Notes: generated by a model not told the origin, from the letters alone. A DNA stretch of 64,000 bases from Euryhalocaulis caribicus (GCF_000412185.1 NZ_ASJA01000011.1:1-64000), one strand, 5' to 3'. Counted from the stretch's first letter, positions 1 to 10,672 are shown. A program made the numbers and translations.

Positions 1-1619
1 GGCAGGCGGGCGGCGCGGCCCGTGCCCTGTTCGACGACCGATTCCAGCATGAAATTCATGTGCGCCAGCGGATCGGGCTGCACCACCCGCCCCGGGCCGG
101 AGCCGCGGCGTTCATAGAGAACCTGCCCGCCCATGGTGCGGATGCGCGTGATGCCGTGCGGGATGACGCCCATGCCGCCGTTTGCGAAGGGGGCGTAGGC
201 GGCGGCCAGCTCCATCGGCGTGACCTCCTGCGCGCCCAGCGCCAGCGAGCGGGTGGGGGCGAGGCGGGAGACGATGCCCATGCGCTGGGCGGTGCGGGCG
301 ACCTTTTCGCGGCCCAGTTCCTCGGTCAGGCGCACGGCGACGGTGTTGAGGGATTTTTCCAGGCCGGTCTTCAGCGCCACCTCGCCGTAATAGCGTTCGC
401 CATAATTGCCCGGCTCCCAGTCGCCGACGCGCACCGGGGCGTCCATGCGGGTGGTCCAGGGCGACAGGCCCGCTTCCATCGCGGTGAGATAGACGAAAGG
501 CTTGAAGGCCGAGCCGGGCTGGCGGTGCGCCATGACGGCGCGGTTGAACTGGCTGGCCGTGTAGTCGCGGCCCCCGGCCAGCGCCAGAACCTCGCCCTGC
601 GGCCCCAGCGCGATCAGCGCGCCCTGTTCGGCGCCCTTGTCGATGGCTTCCTGTTTCAGGCCTTCGCGCAGGGTGCGCCCGGCCATGCGCTGCATGGGCA
701 GGTCCATCGTGGTCTCGACGATCAGGTCGGCATTGACCTCGCCCACCAGCTGGCGGACCTCGGTATCGACCCAGTCCATGAAATATTGCGCGCTTTCCAC
801 CGCGCTGGCGCGAGAGACGACGATGGGCGCGTCGAATGCGGTTTCCCGCTGTTCCGGCGTGATCTTTCCGGCCTCGACCATGACGTCCAGCACGACGGTG
901 GCGCGGGCCTCCGCCCGGGCGACGTCGGAGGACGGATTATAGCGGGAGGGCGCTTTCAGGAGGCCCGCCAGGAGGGCGGATTCGCCCAGCGTGACCTCGC
1001 TGGCCGGTTTGGAGAAATAGCGCTGCGAGGCGGCCTCGATCCCCCAGGCGCCGCCGCCGAAATAGACGCGGTTGAGATAAAGGGCGAAGATCTCGTCCTT
1101 GGTGAATTTGCGCTCCAGCCACAACGCCAGCAGCATTTCCTGCGCCTTGCGCCGGATCGTGCGCTCATTGGTCAGGAACAGGTTCTTGGCCAGCTGCTGG
1201 GTGATGGTGGAGCCGCCCTGCACCACGTAGCCGGCGCGGAAGTTCGCATAAGCGGCGCGCGACAGGCCGATGGGGTCGATGCCCGGATGCGCATAAAAGC
1301 GCCGGTCTTCCACCGCCATCACCGCGCCGGGAAGGTGGTCGGGCAGGGAATCCAGCCGGACCGGTGGGCCATAGACCGCCCCGCGCCGGGCGATCAGCCG
1401 GCCTTCACGGTCAAGGAAGGTGACGCTGGAGGAATCCTCCACGTCCCAGAGCGCGGAGGTGTCGGGCAGGTCATGCGCGAACCAGGCGACGGTGCCCGCA
1501 CCGATAACGGCCAGCCACAGGATGGCGATGCCCGCCCAGCGCAGCCACGGCGTGCCGCGCTTGGGCGCGGCCTTCTTGCGGCTGGCGGGTTTGTTTTTCG
1601 GCTTGCGGCGAGAGGCCAT
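1..1619 (-). CDS. Class A penicillin-binding protein (PBP1A type), 3' end outside window
   Basis: Bifunctional peptidoglycan glycosyltransferase/transpeptidase anchored in the inner membrane. About 539 codons are visible and the C-terminus lies beyond the left edge. A lysine/arginine-rich cytoplasmic tail (1-24) precedes one membrane segment (about 25-47). The glycosyltransferase domain shows the AVEDRRFYAHPG motif with catalytic Glu near residue 104 and QGGSTITQQLAKN at 134-146. The transpeptidase domain shows the active-site Ser-x-x-Lys (GSAFKPF, Ser370/Lys373) and a KSLNT motif. The ATG at 1619 was chosen because the basic tail and membrane segment follow directly. It is transcribed in the same direction as divL with about 110 bp between. 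The exact PBP1 subfamily is uncertain because the C-terminus is missing. Confidence 0.95.
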   Translation of the reverse strand, partial: MASRRKPKNKPASRKKAAPKRGTPWLRWAGIAILWLAVIGAGTVAWFAHDLPDTSALWDVEDSSSVTFLDREGRLIARRGAVYGPPVRLDSLPDHLPGAVMAVEDRRFYAHPGIDPIGLSRAAYANFRAGYVVQGGSTITQQLAKNLFLTNERTIRRKAQEMLLALWLERKFTKDEIFALYLNRVYFGGGAWGIEAASQRYFSKPASEVTLGESALLAGLLKAPSRYNPSSDVARAEARATVVLDVMVEAGKITPEQRETAFDAPIVVSRASAVESAQYFMDWVDTEVRQLVGEVNADLIVETTMDLPMQRMAGRTLREGLKQEAIDKGAEQGALIALGPQGEVLALAGGRDYTASQFNRAVMAHRQPGSAFKPFVYLTAMEAGLSPWTTRMDAPVRVGDWEPGNYGERYYGEVALKTGLEKSLNTVAVRLTEELGREKVARTAQRMGIVSRLAPTRSLALGAQEVTPMELAAAYAPFANGGMGVIPHGITRIRTMGGQVLYERRGSGPGRVVQPDPLAHMNFMLESVVEQGTGRAARL

Positions 1620-1730
1620 GATTTTTCAGGTCCGGAACATACCGTTTCAGGCAAGGCCATGCCGTCATCACGGTTAAGGCGCGGCTAATTTCATTATGCC
1701 CCGCGCAGCGCGGCGCGGCTATGATGCGTG

Positions 1731-4223
1731 TTATTCGGCCGCGTTTTCGCTGAGCGCCAGTTCCGGCGGGGCGGCTTGGGCCCTGGCGTTTTCGGGCAGC
1801 CAGACCGTGACGCAGGCGCCTTTGCCCTGCTCGCTCTCGAACTCCACCCAGCCGCCATGCATGGCGGCGAATTCGCGGACCAGCGCCAGGCCAAGGCCCG
1901 CGCCGCCGCCGCGCCCGGAATTGAAGCGGTCGAACACCTTGGCCTGTTTTTCCGGCTCCAGCCCCGCGCCGGTGTCTTCCACCCAGATGCGCGCGGCGCC
2001 GTCCTCCCGCTCACAGCCCAGCGTGACTTCGCCGCCTTCGGGGGTGTGGCGGATTGCGTTATTGATGAGGTTGAACAGGATCTGCTTCACGCGCGTCTCG
2101 TCCGCGCGGATCGCGCCCAGATCCCCGCGCGCGTCCAGCGCCAGCTTGACGTGGCCTTCCAGCGCGCGGCCCTCGGCGGTTTCCAGCGCGCTTTGCAGGG
2201 TTTCCTCCAGATGCACATCGCCCAGGTCCAGCTCCAGCGCGCCGGCGTCGATGGCGGCGATGTCGAGGATGTCCTTGATCAGCTTGTCCAGCTGCTGGGA
2301 GGCGGTCTCGATAGCGCCGAGAAATTCCTGCTGGCGCTCGTTCAGCTCGCCCGAGATGTTGGATTTCAGCATCTCCGCATAGCCGGAGATGGTCGTGAGC
2401 GGGGTCTTCAGCTGATAGGAGACATGGCGCACGAAATCGGTTTTCTGGCGGTCGGCTTCCTGCAGCGCCTCGTTATGCTGGCGCAGGATCTTTTCCTCCC
2501 GCTTGATGGCGGTGATGTCGGCAAAGGCCAGCACGGTGGCGCCGTCCGGCAGGGGCTGGGACATCCAGGTAAGGGTGGAGCCGTCCGCGCGCTCCATCTC
2601 GCCCACCGAGCCGACGCGGGATTCAGGCGAGGGGTCGGTGACCCGGCCCTTGATCTCCTCCCACACCGCGTTCTTGTGAAAGAGGGGGCGGCAGATTTCG
2701 GCCACATCCTCGAACGCGGCGCTGTCGTCCAGCTGGCCGTCCTTGATGTTCCACATGCGGTCGAAGGCGGCGTTGTGCAGGCGCAGCTCCCCGGCCGAGC
2801 CGAACACCGCGACGCCCTCCATCAGATTGTCCAGCGTGGCCTTCCGCACGGTCAGCGCGGTCTTGTACTGGGCGCTGAGCACAACTTCCTGCGTGACATT
2901 GTCGAACAGCAGGATCACCCCGCCCAGCGGATGCTGCTGGCGCACCACGCGCAGGGTGCGGCCGTCGGGAAGCGGCCAAATTTCCTCCGGCGCCTCTTCC
3001 GGGAAATCCTCGTAATATTTCAGCTCGCCGGCTTTCCACTCGGCAAAATCGGCCTGTTCGGGCAGGCGGCGGGCCTCGCGCAGGCGGTCCAGAATCTCGC
3101 CGTGCGTCGGGCCGTCGTCCAGCCAGGCTTCGTCCAGGCTGAACATCTCGGAGAAGGCGCGGTTGTGAAACACCATTCGGCGGGACTTGCCGAAGATCGC
3201 CACCGCCTCAGCCATGTGGTCCAGCGTCTCGTCATGGGCGCGGACATGGCGGGACAGCGCCTCCTTGGCGTTCATCTCTCCGCTGACATCCACCGCGACG
3301 CCGGAAACGCCGCCGGAGACCGGATAGAGGCAGAGGCCGAGGACACAGCGGTCGCCCGCGATCACCGCGCGGCGTGTTTCCTCCACCGGCTCGCCCGCCT
3401 CGACCGCGGCGCGGGCGAGGTCCGCCAGGTCCGGGTGGAGCATGACGTCGTTCTTCACCGCGGAGTCGAGGCTCGGCTCCTCCACCGCGGCCAGATAGGC
3501 GGCGTTGGCCCAGAGCAGCTTGCCCGCCGCGCTCATGCGCCATGCGGGCAGCGGGGACTTGTCCAGCGTTTCAAGGAAAACCAGCGGGTCGTCGCCCAGC
3601 GTGCGCAGGGACTCCTCGCGCTTTCCGGCGGCGTCGGATTCGTCGAGGCTGCGCACGGTGGAGTCGGTCAGCCACAGCACGGCCTGCGCGCCGGCCGGAC
3701 GGCCATCGGCGTCAAGGAAGCGGCCTTCGGGGCCGGATATCGTCATGGAGAAGGCGCGGCCCGTCTCGCGCAGCTGGCGCAGGCGCTTGCGCAGCGTGAC
3801 GTGGTCGCCGGAGGCCTCGCGCGCTTCATAGTCGGCGATGCCGTCAAGAATGGAGGCGGCGGGGCTGGGTCCGGCCGTGGCGCCGGCGAAGTTCAGCAGG
3901 GCGGTCATCGCCGACGGGGAGCCGAACAGGCGCGGCTCGCCCCAGTCGGCCTCCGCGTCCACGTCTTCCTCGCTCCAGGTCAGGATGACGCCCGGATGGG
4001 CGTTGAAGACGCCCTCCGCCCGGTCCAGCCGCGCTTCCAGCATGGAGGTGCGGGTCTTCCAGCGCCTGTGCCCGGCGCGCGCGCCCTGCGTCAGCCGCCA
4101 CGCCCACAGCGCCGCCGCAACGGCGAAACACACCGCCCCGACCGTGACGATCAGCGTTGCATATTGTTGAACCGCAGGATCCACGCCTTCGATCCACCCC
4201 TTCGCGAATTGGCGAATCACCAA
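1731..4223 (-). CDS. divL: DivL-type tyrosine-bearing histidine-kinase-like protein
   Basis: An 830-residue membrane-anchored sensor protein: one N-terminal membrane segment (about 21-43), a long region with several PAS-like segments (about 60-570), a HisKA dimerisation helix (about 592-660) and an HATPase domain (about 705-812). The H-box reads HVSYQLKTPL, so Tyr603 occupies the position normally held by the phospho-acceptor His. This substitution is the hallmark of Caulobacter DivL, which uses Tyr550 and acts with DivK and CckA in asymmetric cell-cycle control. The ATP-binding part looks intact, with an N box (NLINNAIRHT), a G1 box (DTGAGL) and a G2 box (GGGAGLGLAL). The assignment rests on the tyrosine and the architecture; length is close to the Caulobacter protein (769 aa). 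Confidence 0.9.
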   Translation of the reverse strand: MVIRQFAKGWIEGVDPAVQQYATLIVTVGAVCFAVAAALWAWRLTQGARAGHRRWKTRTSMLEARLDRAEGVFNAHPGVILTWSEEDVDAEADWGEPRLFGSPSAMTALLNFAGATAGPSPAASILDGIADYEAREASGDHVTLRKRLRQLRETGRAFSMTISGPEGRFLDADGRPAGAQAVLWLTDSTVRSLDESDAAGKREESLRTLGDDPLVFLETLDKSPLPAWRMSAAGKLLWANAAYLAAVEEPSLDSAVKNDVMLHPDLADLARAAVEAGEPVEETRRAVIAGDRCVLGLCLYPVSGGVSGVAVDVSGEMNAKEALSRHVRAHDETLDHMAEAVAIFGKSRRMVFHNRAFSEMFSLDEAWLDDGPTHGEILDRLREARRLPEQADFAEWKAGELKYYEDFPEEAPEEIWPLPDGRTLRVVRQQHPLGGVILLFDNVTQEVVLSAQYKTALTVRKATLDNLMEGVAVFGSAGELRLHNAAFDRMWNIKDGQLDDSAAFEDVAEICRPLFHKNAVWEEIKGRVTDPSPESRVGSVGEMERADGSTLTWMSQPLPDGATVLAFADITAIKREEKILRQHNEALQEADRQKTDFVRHVSYQLKTPLTTISGYAEMLKSNISGELNERQQEFLGAIETASQQLDKLIKDILDIAAIDAGALELDLGDVHLEETLQSALETAEGRALEGHVKLALDARGDLGAIRADETRVKQILFNLINNAIRHTPEGGEVTLGCEREDGAARIWVEDTGAGLEPEKQAKVFDRFNSGRGGGAGLGLALVREFAAMHGGWVEFESEQGKGACVTVWLPENARAQAAPPELALSENAAE

Positions 4224-4296
4224 TGTAACGGATGGGAATCTCGCGCGCGAGGCGTTTACGTTTGGCTAACCAAAACGCGAAAACAGACGCTGCCGC

Positions 4297-4725
4297 CTAG
4301 CCGGCGATCATCACCTGGCCCAGCTTGAAATCGATGCGGACCAGGCAATCGGTCAGCCGCCCCGATTGCGGGGGCAGGAAGCGCCAGTCCTCGACCGCGC
4401 TCACCGTCACGCCGTTGAACCAGCCGGCCGGGGCCTCGCGCAGGACGGCGACATTCTCCGTCCGCCCGTCCAGCCCGACATCCAGCTCCACGATCACCCA
4501 GCCCTGCACGCCGTGTTTCCAGGCGCGGCGCGGATAGTCCGGCTTGGGCGTTTCGACGGCGGAGAGCTTGGAGCCGCCACGGCACTGGCCGGGCTCGGCA
4601 TAGGACTGGGTGCGCAGCGGGTGCGGATAGTCGCTGCGCGGCGTGAAATCGCCCCTCGGGCCGATGGGCGCGATGGCGCAGGCGGAGAGAAGGGCGCAGA
4701 TCAGGATGGAGGCGAGGCGTTTCAT
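4297..4725 (-). CDS. TonB C-terminal-domain lipoprotein
   Basis: A 142-residue predicted lipoprotein. The N-terminus is a lipoprotein signal ending in a lipobox (LLSAC, Cys16). The rest contains a TonB_C-like region with YPRRAWKHGVQGWVIVELDV and a downstream VSAVEDWRFLPP, matching the beta-strand core that in TonB contacts the TonB box of outer-membrane receptors. It lacks the membrane anchor plus proline-rich spacer of a true TonB and no ExbB/ExbD is nearby, so it is probably a periplasmic relative rather than an energy transducer. It lies between sdpI and divL on the same strand. Confidence 0.75.
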   Translation of the reverse strand: MKRLASILICALLSACAIAPIGPRGDFTPRSDYPHPLRTQSYAEPGQCRGGSKLSAVETPKPDYPRRAWKHGVQGWVIVELDVGLDGRTENVAVLREAPAGWFNGVTVSAVEDWRFLPPQSGRLTDCLVRIDFKLGQVMIAG

Positions 4726-4776
4726 GGAGCGATGTCTAGCGCGTCCGGCGGAGCGTTTGGAGAGGCTTTTCCACCT

Positions 4777-5466
4777 CTATTCCGGCTGCGGCCCCGGATT
4801 GCGGTCCGGCGCGCCCCGCCAGACGAGGAAGGAATAGACGACCGCGATGATCGCCGCGCCGACAGAGCCGCCGACAATCAGCCAGAGCGCGGTCTGCACC
4901 GGGGCGAACAGGGCCAGCGGAACCCCGATCAGGCCCACAGCGACCCACAGGCGGCCGACCAGGCGGTGGGTCTTCTGCCAGCTCAGATCGCTGGTCAGGG
5001 TCCAGGGCGTGCGCACGCCCAGAAAGAAGTTTGGCCGCGCCTTGGGCAGGACATTGCCCAGCAGCAGGAAAAGAAGCGCGGTGGCCAGCAGGATGCCCCG
5101 GATCATGACCGGGCCGCCGGACGGGTCCAGGCCGTAAAGAATGGAAAAGGTGATCGCCGCCTGCGCCAGCGTCGCCACGGCCATGCCGCCGATCCAGCTG
5201 ATCAGATAGGGCGTGGCGGAGCGTTGCAGGTTCTTTCCGCGCGGATCGATGCTCGGAAGCACGGCGCAGATGAGGCCGATGCCCAGAATGATCGGCGGGA
5301 TGATGGCGAAGGCCTCCCATTTCCCGCCATAGCGGTCGGGCTGTCCGTCGGGACCGAAATGCACGGGCAGGGGTTCGCCCGCCGGAGCGTGCATCCAGCC
5401 AAGGGCCGAAAGCGCCGTGGCGGCGGCGAAGAATATGGCGGTGAAAATCAGGCCTGTGCGGATCAT
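4777..5466 (-). CDS. SdpI-like membrane protein (DUF1648/SdpI)
   Basis: A 229-residue integral membrane protein with about six hydrophobic segments. The N-terminal half has the DUF1648 pattern in which LPVHFGPDGQPDRYGGKWEAF follows the first membrane helix. The C-terminal half has the SdpI signature FFLGVRTPWTLTSDLSWQKTHR. In Bacillus, SdpI protects cells from the SdpC toxin and titrates the repressor SdpR at the membrane; in Proteobacteria the function is unknown and no toxin gene is visible here. Its ATG overlaps the last codons of the ArsR-type gene upstream (ATGA overlap, 5463-5466), so the two are translationally coupled. Confidence 0.85.
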   Translation of the reverse strand: MIRTGLIFTAIFFAAATALSALGWMHAPAGEPLPVHFGPDGQPDRYGGKWEAFAIIPPIILGIGLICAVLPSIDPRGKNLQRSATPYLISWIGGMAVATLAQAAITFSILYGLDPSGGPVMIRGILLATALLFLLLGNVLPKARPNFFLGVRTPWTLTSDLSWQKTHRLVGRLWVAVGLIGVPLALFAPVQTALWLIVGGSVGAAIIAVVYSFLVWRGAPDRNPGPQPE

Positions 5467-5750
5467 GATGTGTCTCCGTCTTTCCCGCCGCCGGCCAGAT
5501 CCAGCAGCAGGGCGGCCGCGTCTTCCGCGACCGAGGTGTTGAGGCGGTAATGAATGGTGGTGCCCTCGCGCTCGGCCATGATCAGCCCGGCGTCCTTCAG
5601 CACGGTGAAATGGCCGGACATGGTCGGCTTGGACACGTCGAACGCCCCGGCCAGCTCCCCCGCCGTGCGCGGCCCGTCCCGCAACATGCGCAACACGGCG
5701 CGGCGAACCGGATGGGACAGCGCTTTGAAGACCGAATTCATAGCCTGCAT
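5463..5750 (-). CDS. SdpR-like ArsR/SmtB-family repressor
   Basis: A 95-residue winged-helix repressor. The recognition region reads DVSKPTMSGHFTVLKDAGLI, followed by a beta wing (EREGTTIHYRLNTS). No metal-binding cysteines are present, as expected for SdpR-type members. It is cotranscribed with the SdpI-like gene through a 4-nt overlap. A 7-bp inverted repeat begins 2 bp upstream of the first ATG and is the likely autoregulatory operator. No good ribosome-binding site precedes either possible start (5750 or 5741), so the transcript may be leaderless. Confidence 0.85.
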   Translation of the reverse strand: MQAMNSVFKALSHPVRRAVLRMLRDGPRTAGELAGAFDVSKPTMSGHFTVLKDAGLIMAEREGTTIHYRLNTSVAEDAAALLLDLAGGGKDGDTS

Positions 5751-5751
5751 T

Positions 5752-5771
5752 ATTTAGTGAAGTGACTAAAT
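5752..5771. promoter_or_regulatory. Inverted repeat, likely SdpR operator
   Basis: Perfect 7-bp inverted repeat ATTTAGT - GAAGTG - ACTAAAT immediately upstream of the ArsR-type gene start. Size, symmetry and AT-rich arms fit an ArsR-family operator, and its position would block transcription of sdpR-sdpI. Assignment is by position and symmetry only. Confidence 0.6.
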
Positions 5772-5856
5772 ATAAGCAAGCACAATCAGGGCAGCGACCG
5801 CGCCAACAGCGGACGCGGCTTTCTATTGCAGTGCAATACCCCTATATGCGCGCCCC

Positions 5857-7677
<1,821 letters not shown>

Positions 7678-7685
7678 CTTTCCTC

Positions 7686-7764
7686 CCCTCGCCCCCGAGA
7701 GGGGGAGAGGGCTTGAGGGTCCAAATCTCCTGATTTGGAAAAGCCGAAAGGGTGAGAGGGCGGT
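7686..7764. repeat. Intergenic palindromic repeat, copy A
   Basis: The gap between typA and ppa contains a GC-rich unit opening with a 26-nt block (7686-7711) that recurs at 18851-18876 with one mismatch. It ends in a GGGTGAGAGGG-like return arm near 7750-7760, so the unit can fold back on itself. Both copies lie between genes, which fits a dispersed REP-like family. Confidence 0.65.
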
Positions 7765-7790
7765 TCGCAGGACAGAGCGTTTCCTTCCAC

Positions 7791-7852
7791 GCCTCCCCTC
7801 ATCCGTCCTTCGGACACCTTCTCCCCTCCACAGGGGAGAAGGGACGCCAGAT
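7791..7852. repeat. REP-like hairpin (11-bp stem)
   Basis: A second, different palindromic unit in the typA-ppa gap. CCTTCTCCCCT (7817-7827) and AGGGGAGAAGG (7832-7842) form a perfect 11-bp stem with a 4-nt loop, preceded by a small CGTCCTTCGGACA hairpin. This layout resembles intergenic palindromes common in alphaproteobacteria. There is no following T-run, so it is not an obvious intrinsic terminator. Confidence 0.65.
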
Positions 7853-7943
7853 GTAATTCCGGAACGCGATACGCAGCGCTTCGCTTGCACCGCATTCCGA
7901 ACTGCGGTTTTTGCGCCGCGACAGAGCCAGCAAGGATAATCCC

Positions 7944-8471
7944 ATGCGCATAGACGCCATTTCCATCGGCAAGAATCCGCCGGAAGAGGTCAACGCCATC
8001 ATCGAGGTTCCGGTGGGCGGCGAGCCGGTCAAGTACGAGATGGACAAGGCGGCGGGCACCATGATGGTGGACCGCTTCCTCTACACCTCCATGCGCTATC
8101 CGGGGAATTACGGCTTTATCCCGCATACGCTGTCAGAGGACGGCGATCCGGTGGACATCCTGATCGCCAATCAGCGCGGCATCATGCCCGGCGCCGTTCT
8201 GGCCTGCCGCCCGGTCGGCGTGATGCTGATGGAGGACGAGGCGGGGATGGACGAGAAGATCATCGCCGTGCCGGCCAGTCACATCTCCCCCTATTATGAC
8301 CGCGTGAAAGAGCACACGGACCTGGCCCCCATGGTCACCCGCCAGATCGAGCACTTCTTCGAGCACTACAAGGATCTGGAAGAAGGCAAATGGGTGAAAT
8401 GCCACGGCTGGGACGACGCGGCGCGCGCCAAAGCCCTGATTGTCGAAGCGATCGAGCGGGCGAAAGGCTAG
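7944..8471 (+). CDS. ppa: Inorganic pyrophosphatase
   Basis: A 175-residue soluble family I pyrophosphatase that hydrolyses PPi to two phosphates and drives biosynthetic reactions. Signature segments are [15 protein letters not shown], the [12 protein letters not shown] stretch, the Mg-binding DGDPVDILI motif and a downstream KCHGWDD. The ATG at 7944 is preferred over an upstream in-frame start because AAGGA lies 7 nt before it and it gives the usual N-terminus. Its stop codon overlaps the stop of the convergent crp-like gene at CTAG. Confidence 0.96.
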   Translation: MRIDAISIGKNPPEEVNAIIEVPVGGEPVKYEMDKAAGTMMVDRFLYTSMRYPGNYGFIPHTLSEDGDPVDILIANQRGIMPGAVLACRPVGVMLMEDEAGMDEKIIAVPASHISPYYDRVKEHTDLAPMVTRQIEHFFEHYKDLEEGKWVKCHGWDDAARAKALIVEAIERAKG

Positions 8472-9244
8472 GCGGGGCCGGGCCCGGCCTCCAGATAGGC
8501 CGGGTCGAAACCGCAGAACAGGCTCATCCGTTTTACGTCCAGAAAGCGCAATGTCGGCCGGTCCATCTCGATCAGGCCGGCATGGCGCAGCGACGAGATC
8601 GTGCGCGAGACATGAACCGGCGTAATGCCCAGCAGGTCACCGATATCGGGCTGGGCCAGCGGCACGGTCAGGGTCTCCCCCTCCATCGCGCCGATCCGCT
8701 TGTGAAGATGGCGCAACTCCAGCAGCAGATGCGCCAGCGCCTCCGCCGAGGAACGCCGTCCCAGGCGCGCGACGTGTTCCAGCAGGCGGTTCTCGTCCAG
8801 CATCACGCCCAGCCATAGCGCCCTGGCGACATTGGGCCGTTCGGAGACGGCCTCATGCATGGCGCGCGGGCACAGGGCGCAGGCGCGGATATCCGTGGCG
8901 CATTTGACCGCGGTGATCGTGCGGGCGCCGGGCAGGAAGGCCGCGCGGTCCACGATGTCGCCGGGCAGCAGAACCTGCACGACCTGCTGGTCCCCGTCGG
9001 TCATCGGCAGGTAGCGCAGCGCCCATCCGCTTTCTATGAAAAGCAAAGGCGGAGCGTCGCCCGGACGGATTATATCATCCTGCCGGGAATAGCTGACCGG
9101 AGACCGGTCGGCGCGCTTCAGCGCGGCGACGTCGGCGTCCGAAAGAGGCGAATAGGAAGATAAACGCCGGACGAGGACGCCGGTGTCGAATGAACTGGGC
9201 GAATTCATTCCGGTCTTGTGGGACGGCTCGCGCGATCCGCCCAT
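8468..9244 (-). CDS. Crp/Fnr-family transcriptional regulator
   Basis: A 258-residue regulator with an N-terminal cyclic-nucleotide-binding-like beta roll (about 30-150) and a C-terminal HTH_Crp domain whose recognition helix region reads [19 protein letters not shown]. The FNR-type N-terminal cysteine cluster is absent, so oxygen sensing by an Fe-S cluster is unlikely. The cAMP-pocket residues of CRP are also not evident, so the ligand is unknown. The start could be 9244 or the internal ATG at 9208. It converges on ppa with overlapping stops. Confidence 0.88.
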   Translation of the reverse strand: MGGSREPSHKTGMNSPSSFDTGVLVRRLSSYSPLSDADVAALKRADRSPVSYSRQDDIIRPGDAPPLLFIESGWALRYLPMTDGDQQVVQVLLPGDIVDRAAFLPGARTITAVKCATDIRACALCPRAMHEAVSERPNVARALWLGVMLDENRLLEHVARLGRRSSAEALAHLLLELRHLHKRIGAMEGETLTVPLAQPDIGDLLGITPVHVSRTISSLRHAGLIEMDRPTLRFLDVKRMSLFCGFDPAYLEAGPGPA

Positions 9245-9449
9245 AACCTGAGTTAGCAGCGGAAATAATTTTGCGCAGTATCACCGCTTTTAGCCCGTCC
9301 AATCACTTAACATGCATCAACCGAACACATGCGTGTATAATGAATGAGTCCTTCCGGAAAATTGATCTCTGTTATCGCGGATCGCCGCAAAGGGGCGTAT
9401 GTTGAGCCTTGCCGCCAATGGCCCGCTCATTTGGGGGAGGAGGGCTTAA

Positions 9450-9626
9450 ATGCTGGTTGTTTGTGAACAATGTCACGGTCATGGCGTCGCCGCCGGCAAG
9501 GACAATATGGATTGTCCCGGGTGTGGCGGAGTCGGATTTGCGCCGCAGCGCGCATTGCGGCCGGCCAGCGCGGTCACGGTGACCCTGCCGCCCGTTAACA
9601 GTCCGGTCCCGAGACCGGCAAAATAG
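9450..9626 (+). CDS. Small zinc-ribbon (DnaJ-like CxxCxGxG) protein
   Basis: A 58-residue protein. It has CEQCHGHG and CPGCGGVG separated by about 13 residues, the paired CxxCxGxG arrangement of the DnaJ zinc-finger and related small zinc ribbons, so it probably binds one zinc ion with four cysteines. The tail is proline- and valine-rich. An unusually strong purine run (GGGGGAGGAGGG, 9433-9444) ends 5 nt before the ATG. It stands alone between the crp-like gene and yceI; function unknown. Confidence 0.7.
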   Translation: MLVVCEQCHGHGVAAGKDNMDCPGCGGVGFAPQRALRPASAVTVTLPPVNSPVPRPAK

Positions 9627-9639
9627 GCTTGGGCGGCGG

Positions 9640-10344
9640 CTAGTCCTGCTGCGCGCCGCGCGTGAACTCCGCCTCGATCTCGAACATCACCCTGTCGCTG
9701 ACGCCCATGCTGGAGCCCGGCTCCGGTACGCCAAGACTGACCCCGAAATCCGAACGCTTCAGAGCGCCATGGGCCGAGAAGCCGATGCGGGACCCGGCCG
9801 GATCCATCGCGTTCCCGGCATAGCCGCCGTTGAATTCCACATCCATCGTCACGGGTTGCGTAACGCCGTGCAGGGTCAGATCGCCCGTCAGGGTCGCCGC
9901 GGCCGGGCCGGTTTGCTCGACGCCGGTGGACTGAAACCGCATTTGCGGGAACGCGCCGGCGTCCAGCCAGTCTTCCCCGGCGATGGTGGCGTTAAAGTCC
10001 AGATCGTCGCCCGGATAATGGGTTTCCAGAGAACGCGGATCAATTTCGGCGCGGACCTGCATGGTTTCCGGGTTGTCCGGCTCGAATTGCAGAATGGCGT
10101 CCCACCCCGTGAAGCGGGCCGTGTAATCAGACAGGCCCAGATGACTGACCGTGAACACCAGGCTGGCGTGCGCCTTGTCCAGCTTGTACTCGCCCGCCGG
10201 GGCATCGCTCTGCAGCGCCGCCATGCCGGTCGTCATGCCGGGTTCGGCAGCCTCGGGAGCATTCTGAGCGAAGACGTCTTTTTCGTTGGAGCAGGCGGCC
10301 ACCAGGATCAGGCAGAGCGCGCTTTCAATTATCCTTGGAGTCAT
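9640..10344 (-). CDS. YceI-family lipoprotein
   Basis: A 234-residue predicted lipoprotein: signal peptide with lipobox LVAAC, then a YceI domain (about 50-230), a lipocalin-like beta barrel that binds isoprenoid-type amphiphiles in known members. Characteristic segments are YKLDKAHASLVFTVSHLGLS and LTGDLTLHGVTQPVTMDV. The start overlaps the end of the ArsR-type gene by 20 nt, so the pair forms an operon. Confidence 0.9.
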   Translation of the reverse strand: MTPRIIESALCLILVAACSNEKDVFAQNAPEAAEPGMTTGMAALQSDAPAGEYKLDKAHASLVFTVSHLGLSDYTARFTGWDAILQFEPDNPETMQVRAEIDPRSLETHYPGDDLDFNATIAGEDWLDAGAFPQMRFQSTGVEQTGPAAATLTGDLTLHGVTQPVTMDVEFNGGYAGNAMDPAGSRIGFSAHGALKRSDFGVSLGVPEPGSSMGVSDRVMFEIEAEFTRGAQQD

Positions 10345-10672
10345 TTTCCGCGTCTTTTGTGTTTTTCAGATAGGCGTCGAGCCGGTCGAAGCTTTCCTCC
10401 CAAAAACGCCGATAGCGGGCGAGCCAGCTATCGACATCCTTTAACGGGGCGGCCTGAAGGCGGCAGGGGCGCCATTGCGCTTCGCGGCCGCGCTCGATCA
10501 GGCCGGCGCGCTCAAGCACTTTCAGATGCTTGGAAACGGCGGGCAGGCTCATCTCGAACGGTTCGGCCAGTTCGGTAACCGAAGTCTCGCCCGTCGCAAG
10601 CCGCGCGAGAATGGCGCGGCGCGTGGGATCGGCCAGGGCCGAAAAGGTCAGGCTGAGACGGTCGTCGGTCAT
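10325..10672 (-). CDS. ArsR-family transcriptional regulator
   Basis: A 115-residue winged-helix protein with the sequence LADPTRRAILARLATG and recognition helix MSLPAVSKHLKVLERAGLI, typical of the ArsR subgroup that often accompanies START/SRPBCC or membrane genes. No metal-ligand cysteine pairs are seen. The C-terminal tail (RYRRFWEESFDRLDAYLK) is also typical of that subgroup. It heads an operon with yceI. It follows ahcY but is separated from it by a strong terminator, and it lacks the methyltransferase domain seen in some SAH-sensing ArsR proteins. Confidence 0.9.
   Translation of the reverse strand: MTDDRLSLTFSALADPTRRAILARLATGETSVTELAEPFEMSLPAVSKHLKVLERAGLIERGREAQWRPCRLQAAPLKDVDSWLARYRRFWEESFDRLDAYLKNTKDAENDSKDN

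Noticed and set aside
60-1688. 542-aa plus-strand frame
   Set aside because: It is antisense to the class A PBP, is rich in Arg/Gly/His/Ala as expected for GC-rich shadows and has no domain.
4256-4278. Imperfect CGTTTGG...CCAAAACG repeat upstream of divL
   Set aside because: Short and imperfect with no T-run; cannot be told from chance as terminator or operator.
1728-4328. 866-aa plus-strand frame
   Set aside because: Exact antisense of divL; composition is typical of a shadow and no family is recognised.
10325-10672. ArsR gene as the SahR regulator of ahcY
   Set aside because: It lacks the methyltransferase domain often fused to SAH-sensing ArsR proteins, and its tail matches a different ArsR subgroup; it is simply paired with yceI.
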